A DNA stretch of 64,000 nt from Aestuariibius insulae. GTDB taxonomy: Bacteria > Pseudomonadota > Alphaproteobacteria > Rhodobacterales > Rhodobacteraceae. A program made the position numbers and the translations under genes. The notes beneath the pieces were generated by a model that saw only the letters and a list, made by a program, of their open reading frames with translations, had not been told where the DNA came from and did not search any database. The stretch spans positions 868,001-932,000 of the forward strand of contig NZ_JBFONW020000001.1 of assembly GCF_040783535.2 (NCBI RefSeq), written 5' to 3'. Below, one piece after another: positions 58,260 to 64,000 of the stretch (the first letter of the stretch is position 1; every line of letters starts with the position of its first letter).

Positions 58260-60047
58260 ATGGCGACCCCTCCCAATCAAACTGAAGAGCGCGCCAAATC
58301 CAAACGCATCGGCGCCCTGCGTAGCCTCTTGCCGTTCATGGCGCCTTATAAGGTGATGATCGCGGCGGCGATCTTCGCATTGGTCCTGACCGCCTGTGTC
58401 AGCCTCGTGCTGCCGCTCGCCGTCCGCCGCGTCGTCGACAATTTCGAAGGGGACGTGCTGCTGCTTGACCAGTATTTCGGCGCGGCCCTCGGGATCGCGG
58501 CGCTTCTCGCCGTCGGCACGGCGCTCCGCTACTACCTCGTCACCCGGATCGGGGAACGCGTCGTCGCCGACATCCGTAAGGCGGTATTCGACCGGATGAT
58601 CGGGATGTCTCCGGCCTTTTACGAAAAGATCATGACTGGAGAGGTGCTTTCGCGCATCACGACCGACACGACTCTCCTGCTGTCGGTGATCGGCCAGTCG
58701 GTCTCCATCGCACTGCGTAACATCCTGATGCTTTTCGGCGGTTTAGTTCTAATGTTCTACACTTCGCCCAAGCTCTCGGGCCTGGTCCTTCTGCTGGTCC
58801 CGCTCATCCTCGTGCCGATCCTGACGCTGGGCCGCCGCGTCCGGCGCCTATCGAAAGAAAACCAGGACTGGATTGCCGCCTCCTCGGCCAACGGCTCCGA
58901 GGCGCTGCTCTCGGTCCAGACCGTCCAGGCCTTCACCCATGAAACCCCGTCGCGTGCCATGTTTGCCGACGTCACCGAGAAAAGCTTCGTCGCCGCGCGC
59001 AAACGCATTGCCGTCCGCTCGGTCATGGTGGCGATCGTCATCTTCTTCGTTTTCTCGGGCATCGTCGGGGTTCTCTGGATCGGCGCCCGCGACGTCCGCG
59101 CCGAGATCATGACGATCGGAGAGCTAGTGCAGTTCCTGATCTACGCCATCATGGTTGCCGGTGCGACGGCGGCCCTCTCCGAAATCTGGAGCGAGCTGCA
59201 ACGCGCCGCTGGCGCCACCGAACGACTGGTTGAGCTGCTCAATGTCGAGGATACCGTCCGCGATCCGGCCACCAGCCAGAGGCTTCCCGACCTGCATGAA
59301 GGAGAGATCTGCTTCGAGGATGTCACCTTCTCCTATCCCGCCCGGCCCGGCGTCGCCGCGCTCGATGGCGTGGACCTGACCGTCAGCCCCGGAGAGACGG
59401 TGGCCCTTGTCGGTCCCTCCGGCGCGGGCAAGACGACGATCATCCAGCTCCTCCTTCGGTTCTATGATCCGCAATCGGGCCGCATCACGCTCGACGGTAT
59501 CCCGCTCATCGACATCGCCCGCACCGAGTTCCGCAAGCTCATGGCGCTGGTGCCGCAGGATCCGGTCATCTTCGCCGCGACCGCGCGCGAGAATATCCGC
59601 TTCGGACGGCCCAACGCCACCGATTCCGAGATCGAGGCCGCCGCCAAGGCCGCCGCCGCCCATGACTTCCTGACCGCTCTCCCGGACGGCTATGACAGCT
59701 ATGTCGGCGAGCGTGGCGTGATGCTCTCGGGCGGGCAGAAACAGCGCATCGCCATCGCCCGCGCCATCCTGCGCGACGCCCCCGTCCTGCTGCTGGACGA
59801 GGCGACCTCGGCCCTCGATGCGGAAAGCGAAAGCGCCGTCCAGCGCGCCGTCGAGGCGCTCAGCCGGGACCGCACGACGATCATCGTCGCGCACCGCCTC
59901 GCAACCGTGAAGAAAGCCGACCGCATCGTCGTCTTCGATCAGGGCCGCATCGCCGCGACCGGCACCCACGACCAACTCGTCGCCGAAGGCGGCCTTTACG
60001 CCCGCCTCGCCCGCCTGCAATTCACCGAAGGTCTGGCGGCGGAATAG
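58260..60047 (+). CDS. ABC transporter, fused transmembrane and ATP-binding domains (MsbA/LipA-like exporter)
   Basis: 595-aa half-transporter. The ABC_membrane domain spans about 25-320 with six helices (LPFMAPYKVMIAAAIFALVLTACVSLVLPLAVRRVVDNF). The ATPase domain has Walker A LVGPSGAGKTTIIQLLLRFY near residue 385, the Q loop VPQDPVIFAATARENIRFG, signature LSGGQKQRIAIARAIL near 490 and Walker B LLLDEATSALD. It probably acts as a homodimer exporting lipid or a hydrophobic compound. The ATG at 58260 is 67 bp after the tRNA. It is a single gene with no accessory factors. Confidence 0.92.
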   Translation: MATPPNQTEERAKSKRIGALRSLLPFMAPYKVMIAAAIFALVLTACVSLVLPLAVRRVVDNFEGDVLLLDQYFGAALGIAALLAVGTALRYYLVTRIGERVVADIRKAVFDRMIGMSPAFYEKIMTGEVLSRITTDTTLLLSVIGQSVSIALRNILMLFGGLVLMFYTSPKLSGLVLLLVPLILVPILTLGRRVRRLSKENQDWIAASSANGSEALLSVQTVQAFTHETPSRAMFADVTEKSFVAARKRIAVRSVMVAIVIFFVFSGIVGVLWIGARDVRAEIMTIGELVQFLIYAIMVAGATAALSEIWSELQRAAGATERLVELLNVEDTVRDPATSQRLPDLHEGEICFEDVTFSYPARPGVAALDGVDLTVSPGETVALVGPSGAGKTTIIQLLLRFYDPQSGRITLDGIPLIDIARTEFRKLMALVPQDPVIFAATARENIRFGRPNATDSEIEAAAKAAAAHDFLTALPDGYDSYVGERGVMLSGGQKQRIAIARAILRDAPVLLLDEATSALDAESESAVQRAVEALSRDRTTIIVAHRLATVKKADRIVVFDQGRIAATGTHDQLVAEGGLYARLARLQFTEGLAAE

Positions 60048-60166
60048 GCCAGGGCGTTGCCCTGAGATTCTGACTAATCCGGCTTTGCCGCGACTATCTC
60101 CTGAACCGGATACCAGTCTAGATGGCTTGGGAGTCGATCTCGACCCCGTCTCCTCTTTGGATAACG

Positions 60167-60799
60167 CTATTTCGGTTTAGGCACATCGAACGCCGCGCGG
60201 TCCGCCTCACAGGCGTTGCGGAAGTCGCAACCGTGGAAGTGATCGTTGATCAGACCGCAGCCCTGCAACACACCATACATCGAAACGGGACCGACGAATT
60301 TGAACCCGTGTGTCTTCAGGTCCTTGGCCAACCGCACGGAATAGTCCGACTGGGTGTTCTCCTCGATGCTCTTGTAATCAATGACATTTGGACGAGACGC
60401 GGGGTCCGGCTCGTACTGCCAGACGAATGCGCCGAGCGATCCGAACTCCGAGATGATCCCCTTGGCGCACCGGGCATTGTTGATCACCGCGTCGATCTTG
60501 CGGCGATTGCGGATCAGCGCCTCATCCGCCATCAGCCGTTCGACATCCGCATCAGAGAACCCCGCCACGCGGTCGATCTCGAACCGATGATAAGCGGCGT
60601 CCATCACCTCCATCTTGGCCAAGACGCCATGAAATGAAAGACCGGCGGCAAAGATCTCTATACAGATCTTGCGAAAGATCAGGCGATCGTCGGATGTCGG
60701 ACGGCCGAACTGCGTATCGTGATATTCCGTGAAATACGGGTCATCGATCCGATACGAGCACCGCGTCATCCCGTCGTCGCAGTAGACAAGTTCTTTCAT
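60167..60799 (-). CDS. tag: Divergent DNA-3-methyladenine glycosylase I (Tag family)
   Basis: 210-aa HhH-type glycosylase removing 3-methyladenine from DNA. Compared with E. coli Tag, the zinc ligands Cys14 (RCSY), His27 (EYHD), His187 and Cys191 (NDHFHGC) are kept, as are Tyr26 and Glu48 (CIEIF). The Trp of AGLSW is Phe here (AGLSF, residue 56), and EWG is QFG, so the base pocket may differ. The start at 60799 overlaps the NADAR stop by 4 bp. GC content is lower than in neighbours, suggesting transfer of the pair. Confidence 0.85.
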   Translation of the reverse strand: MKELVYCDDGMTRCSYRIDDPYFTEYHDTQFGRPTSDDRLIFRKICIEIFAAGLSFHGVLAKMEVMDAAYHRFEIDRVAGFSDADVERLMADEALIRNRRKIDAVINNARCAKGIISEFGSLGAFVWQYEPDPASRPNVIDYKSIEENTQSDYSVRLAKDLKTHGFKFVGPVSMYGVLQGCGLINDHFHGCDFRNACEADRAAFDVPKPK

Positions 60800-61245
60800 C
60801 TTCGGCGACGCTCCTCTCTTATCTTCATGAGGATCTGGCCTAAAGCATTCTCTCCATCTCCGTCGATTAAGCCCGAATACCGATTAGGCGTCGAAACATG
60901 CTGCGGCCGATATATCAAAGGCTCATCGCTACTATTCTCCAGCACTCTTGCAAGATCCTCATGCTGGTCGAACTTGCTGCGCGTGATCGCCTCCATGCGG
61001 TCGTAAACGCCTCGAGACCACCCTTTGTTGATCTCCCAAGTCGGCAAGGCGGCACTTAATACGGCCAGGAGAGACGGCGACGGCGCGGCCAGCATCCAGT
61101 CCCTTACGGCCTCGCGCTTTGGTTTGCCGTATTGAAACGCATGTTCCGCGCTGGGGGTCGTAACGCCCTCGAACGTCATGGACCGCATAAAAAGAGGACT
61201 GAAGATCCCGTACGGCACTTCATTCGATTTGCTGAACTCGATCAT
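60796..61245 (-). CDS. NADAR/DUF1768 family protein
   Basis: 149-aa YbiA-like NADAR domain protein. PYGIFSPLF near residue 12, PSAEHAFQYGKPKREAVRDWMLAAPSPSLLA (about 32-60), INKGWSRGVYDRMEAITRSKFDQHEDLARVLENSSDEPLIYRP and GENALGQILMKIREE give the family pattern. The usual DxFWG segment is replaced by TPNRYSG. Members of this family act on ADP-ribose-linked or N-glycosidic substrates; RibX acts on riboflavin intermediates and some NADAR proteins reverse guanine ADP-ribosylation. A strong GGAGGAG site precedes the ATG. The gene overlaps tag by 4 bp. Confidence 0.85.
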   Translation of the reverse strand: MIEFSKSNEVPYGIFSPLFMRSMTFEGVTTPSAEHAFQYGKPKREAVRDWMLAAPSPSLLAVLSAALPTWEINKGWSRGVYDRMEAITRSKFDQHEDLARVLENSSDEPLIYRPQHVSTPNRYSGLIDGDGENALGQILMKIREERRRR

Positions 61246-61381
61246 CGCTCCTCCATCTGGTTTGTCCTTTGAGCTTGGTGAGTGAAAGGCGTACCCAGAA
61301 GAACCTGCCTTCTACCCGGAATAGCCGCGAGACCCGCTCTTAATCCCTGCGTCAGACCAGTCCATGGCGATAGCGTGCGGC

Positions 61382-62170
61382 TCAATTTAGATCCCGTAGA
61401 AGTCGCCGGGTCATCCCGCTTTCTGCCTCTTCCAGCCCGTCGATGACATTGAAATGATGCCTCTCTGGCTCTTCGATCAGTTCCACGCCGTCCCAGGTCT
61501 GCGCGATGCCGCGCGCCTGCTCAAGAAAGGCGGGCCGCTCATTCGCGCCGACCCAGACGGAAATGTCGATCCCTTTGCGCCGGTGCCTGAGCGCAGGGCT
61601 CTCGCGAACTGCCTCCTCGCGGGTCAGCTGCAAAATCTCATTCATCGAAGTGTGCGTCAGCGGCCGCAGATCGGTGATCGGCGAGATTGCCATAACCCGT
61701 TCGACCCGCTCGCGCCCTTCGAATCGTGACTTCCGACACGCAAGCCGCAGCACCAGCTGCCCACCCGCCGAATGACCCGCCAGCACGACTGGCCCCGGCA
61801 CCCGCTCCAGAACCCGGCCCATCCCGTCGCGCAGCCCCTTGAAGATCCGCCGCACGCGCATTTCGGGCGCCAGCGGATAGGACGGCATCGCCACCGCCCA
61901 GCCTCGCGCCACCGCGCCGGCGGCCAAATGCGAGAAATCGGACTTGTCGAAGCGCATCCAATAGCCGCCATGCACGAGAACCAGCAGCCCCATGGCCATC
62001 CGATCTGGGTGGAACAAATCAAACACCTCGCGCGGATGTTCTCCGTAAGGCAGATCCAGCTCGCACCTCACCTGCGCCCGAAAGGCCTCCGCCGCCCGCG
62101 CCCACCGCGCCGGATAGGCATCGCCCTCCGGAATATGCGACATGTTTGCATAGGCGTCATCGATATCCAT
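61382..62170 (-). CDS. Alpha/beta hydrolase (kynurenine-formamidase/esterase-like)
   Basis: 262-aa hydrolase. LLVLVHGGYWMRFDKSDFSHLA at about 66-88 is the oxyanion HGGxW motif, and VVLAGHSAGGQLVLRLACR at about 126-144 contains the nucleophile Ser in GHSAGG. Acid and His are likely in VWVGANERPAFLEQ and RHHFNVIDGL. The layout matches kynurenine formamidase-like and carbamoyl/aryl esterases, but substrate is unknown. It is divergent from gabD, with only 48 bp between the two starts. Confidence 0.85.
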   Translation of the reverse strand: MDIDDAYANMSHIPEGDAYPARWARAAEAFRAQVRCELDLPYGEHPREVFDLFHPDRMAMGLLVLVHGGYWMRFDKSDFSHLAAGAVARGWAVAMPSYPLAPEMRVRRIFKGLRDGMGRVLERVPGPVVLAGHSAGGQLVLRLACRKSRFEGRERVERVMAISPITDLRPLTHTSMNEILQLTREEAVRESPALRHRRKGIDISVWVGANERPAFLEQARGIAQTWDGVELIEEPERHHFNVIDGLEEAESGMTRRLLRDLN

Positions 62171-62218
62171 ACTATCCTCCCAAAGGGGCCGCCCGGCCCG
62201 AAGCCAAGGGAGGCCGCC

Positions 62219-63697
62219 ATGCTCGATGATACCACCGACATCCGATCAATGCTCAAGACCCCATCATTGTTGCGCGAAGATGCCTATCTCGCGGGCAACT
62301 GGGTGCAGGCTGGCAGCGGTAAGACCTTCGGGGTCGCCAATCCCGCCCGCGGTGACATTATTGCCAATGTCGCCGATCTCTCCAGAGAAGAGATAGCACA
62401 AGCCATCGACGCCGCCCATGCGGCCCAACCCGCTTGGGCCGCGAAAACGGCAAAGGAGCGCGCCCAGATCCTGCGCCGCTGGTACGATCTGATGATGGAG
62501 CACCAGGAGGACCTCGCTATTCTCATGACCGCCGAGCAAGGCAAGCCGCTCACCGAATCCCGCGGAGAGGTCGCCTATGGCGCCGCGTTCGTCGAATGGT
62601 TCGGAGAAGAGGCCAAGCGCGTCTACGGCGAAACCATCCCCGGCCATCAGCCGGACAAGCGCCTCACGGTGATCCGTCAGCCGATCGGCGTCGCCGCCGC
62701 GATCACACCTTGGAACTTCCCCAACGCCATGATCGCCCGCAAGGTCGCCCCGGCGCTTGCCGTCGGCTGCAGCTTCGTCGTCCGCCCCGCCTCGCTGACC
62801 CCGCTTTCGGCTCTCGCGATGGCCGCCCTCGCTGAAGAGGCGGGCGTGCCCAAAGGCGTCTTCTCTGTTTTACCGTCGACCTCCTCCTCGGAGGCAGGCA
62901 AGGAGTTTTGCGAGAACCCGAAGGTCCGCAAACTCACTTTCACCGGCTCGACTGAGGTTGGCCGTATCCTCCTCAAGCAGGCCGCCGATCAGGTTATGAA
63001 ATGCTCCATGGAGCTTGGTGGAAACGCCCCCTTCATCGTCTTCGACGACGCCGATCTCGATGCCGCCGTCGAAGGCGCCATCGCCTGCAAGTTCCGCAAC
63101 AACGGCCAGACCTGCGTCTGCGCCAACCGCATCTACGTGCAGGACGGCGTCTATGATGCCTTCGCCGAGAAGCTGAAGAAGGCCGTGGAAAACATGAAGG
63201 TCGGCGACGGCCTCGCGGACGGCACCGACCTCGGCCCCCTGATCGAACCCGATGCCTTGGAGAAGGTCCAAGAACACCTGGACGATGCCCTCTCCAAAGG
63301 CGCGACCGTCCTCACCGGAGGCAAGCCCCACCCCCTTGGTGGCCAGTTCTTCCAGCCCACCATCGTCACCGGAGCCACCCAGGACATGAAGGTCTCGACC
63401 GAGGAAACCTTCGGCCCCTTCGCTCCCCTCTTCCGCTTTAAGGACGAGGACGAGGTCATCGCGCTCGCCAACGACACGATCTTCGGCCTCGCCAGCTATT
63501 TCTTCGCCAAGGACCTTTCCCGCGTGACCAAGGTCGCCGAGGCCCTCGAATACGGCATCGTCGGCGTGAACACCGGCATCATCTCCACCGAAGTCGCTCC
63601 CTTTGGAGGCGTCAAACAATCCGGCCTCGGCCGCGAAGGCTCAAAATTTGGGATCGAGGACTACGTGGAAATGAAATACATTTGCACAAGCGTTTAA
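62219..63697 (+). CDS. gabD: NAD(P)-dependent succinate-semialdehyde dehydrogenase
   Basis: 492-aa aldehyde dehydrogenase. The N-terminal segment SLLREDAYLAGNWVQAGSGKTFGVANPARGDIIANVADLS and ITPWNFPNAMIARKVAPALAVGCS are GabD-typical. Active-site Glu is in MELGGNAPFIVFDDADLD and the catalytic Cys in NNGQTCVCANRIYVQ. The normally conserved Lys of VVKPA is Arg here (VVRPASLTP). The ATG at 62219 has GGGAGG upstream. Likely role is oxidation of succinate semialdehyde in GABA or similar catabolism. Confidence 0.92.
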   Translation: MLDDTTDIRSMLKTPSLLREDAYLAGNWVQAGSGKTFGVANPARGDIIANVADLSREEIAQAIDAAHAAQPAWAAKTAKERAQILRRWYDLMMEHQEDLAILMTAEQGKPLTESRGEVAYGAAFVEWFGEEAKRVYGETIPGHQPDKRLTVIRQPIGVAAAITPWNFPNAMIARKVAPALAVGCSFVVRPASLTPLSALAMAALAEEAGVPKGVFSVLPSTSSSEAGKEFCENPKVRKLTFTGSTEVGRILLKQAADQVMKCSMELGGNAPFIVFDDADLDAAVEGAIACKFRNNGQTCVCANRIYVQDGVYDAFAEKLKKAVENMKVGDGLADGTDLGPLIEPDALEKVQEHLDDALSKGATVLTGGKPHPLGGQFFQPTIVTGATQDMKVSTEETFGPFAPLFRFKDEDEVIALANDTIFGLASYFFAKDLSRVTKVAEALEYGIVGVNTGIISTEVAPFGGVKQSGLGREGSKFGIEDYVEMKYICTSV

Positions 63698-64000
63698 GGG
63701 AGCTGGTCCTTTAGTCGTTAGGAAACTGTGCTATACATGATGACGTTGATCGAACGCTTAGTTAGCGTCATTTTTGCTATTTTGTTCGTTTAGCGTGCTA
63801 TTGGCAGATAAATAAAACATACTGATTATCGCCTCATATTATCGTGACTTTCCTCTTATTAGAGAAGTTGGAGTGAGCCGCCTTAGACTGATATTCCGAC
63901 AAGTAGTATTGAATATACACGATATAAGGCCTGCACCGATCTTCGTACAGCGCCTCTGCATACTATAGCGAGTAGATCGATATATGGAGTTGCTATGGAT
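63698..64000. other. AT-rich terminal region, no gene seen
   Basis: 303 bases with markedly lower GC than the preceding gene. A small stem ACGCT/AGCGT near 63755-63770 is followed by ATTTTTG and could be the gabD terminator. Nothing else is convincing. It may be the start of an accessory region beyond the window. Confidence 0.5.

Overview
The window is high-GC chromosomal DNA of an alphaproteobacterium, most likely a marine Rhodobacteraceae (Roseobacter group) member. Pointers are an RpoH of the alphaproteobacterial RpoHII type, the glnD / lipoprotein / rsmI / yraN / gshB / comM neighbourhood, a DUF4212 plus sodium:solute symporter locus, a fatty-acid oxidation cluster with a MerR regulator, and very frequent 4-bp ATGA/GTGA gene overlaps. 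There are no rRNAs, IS elements, CRISPR arrays or complete prophages. One tRNA-Gly (TCC) is present. Taxonomy is inferred from protein resemblance only.

Layout. 1-6.1 kb: nitrogen sensing (glnD, cut by the window edge), an LpoA-like lipoprotein, rsmI, a YraN nuclease-fold protein, glutathione synthetase and ComM. 6.2-13.5 kb: a GST, a cobalamin phosphatase/kinase pair, rpoH with a candidate RpoE-type promoter, a ChaN-like protein, coaBC, dut and a membrane-tethered MoeB/ThiF protein. 12.7-16.5 kb: an amino-acid-type binding protein and permease without an ATPase gene, then an M3 peptidase. 16.5-22.5 kb (minus): a symporter locus with its DUF4212 subunit, a cNMP/CBS/DUF294 protein, a small membrane protein and a membrane-anchored DEDDh exonuclease. 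22.5-28.1 kb is the accessory part: AT-richer genes (a GNAT-like small protein, a T7-lysozyme-like amidase with LysM, a multispanning membrane protein) lie between housekeeping-like genes. 28-32.8 kb: prpE and maeB. 32.9-34.4 kb: a VOC-plus-double-cupin protein and a DUF3072 protein. 34.5-39.0 kb: a tight nucleoside salvage operon cdd-deoA-deoB-add-upp. 39.2-40.3 kb: a degenerate M48-like membrane protein. 40.3-49.7 kb: fatty acid activation and beta-oxidation (acyl-CoA ligase, FadB-type, NTF2-like, thiolase, GST, RHH-like protein, acyl-CoA dehydrogenase, MerR). 49.8-53.1 kb: a second MerR with a secreted protein, two thioesterases and a MATE exporter. 53.2-56.6 kb: DUF952-pyrD-arsC and a 5'-nucleotidase. 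56.7-58.0 kb: two stand-alone PAS proteins. 58.1-63.7 kb: tRNA-Gly, an MsbA-like exporter, an overlapping NADAR/3-methyladenine-glycosylase pair, an alpha/beta hydrolase and succinate-semialdehyde dehydrogenase. The last 300 bases are AT-rich with no gene seen.

Most noteworthy. (1) The NADAR-Tag pair at 60167-61245 is translationally coupled and suggests ADP-ribosyl/base-damage removal. (2) Two separate arrays of three consecutive AT-rich palindromes, at 13541-13617 and 53129-53205, both begin at or next to a stop codon. (3) A dispersed repeat family (core GAGTATTTnTGGCCAGATGAAG) occurs at 14.4, 39.2 and 47.0 kb, once as a large inverted pair. (4) A TGATCC-N16-CGTAG candidate promoter precedes rpoH. 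(5) A membrane-tethered exonuclease sits in a solute transporter locus. (6) A hairpin cluster with terminators pointing in both directions lies at 42.08-42.22 kb.
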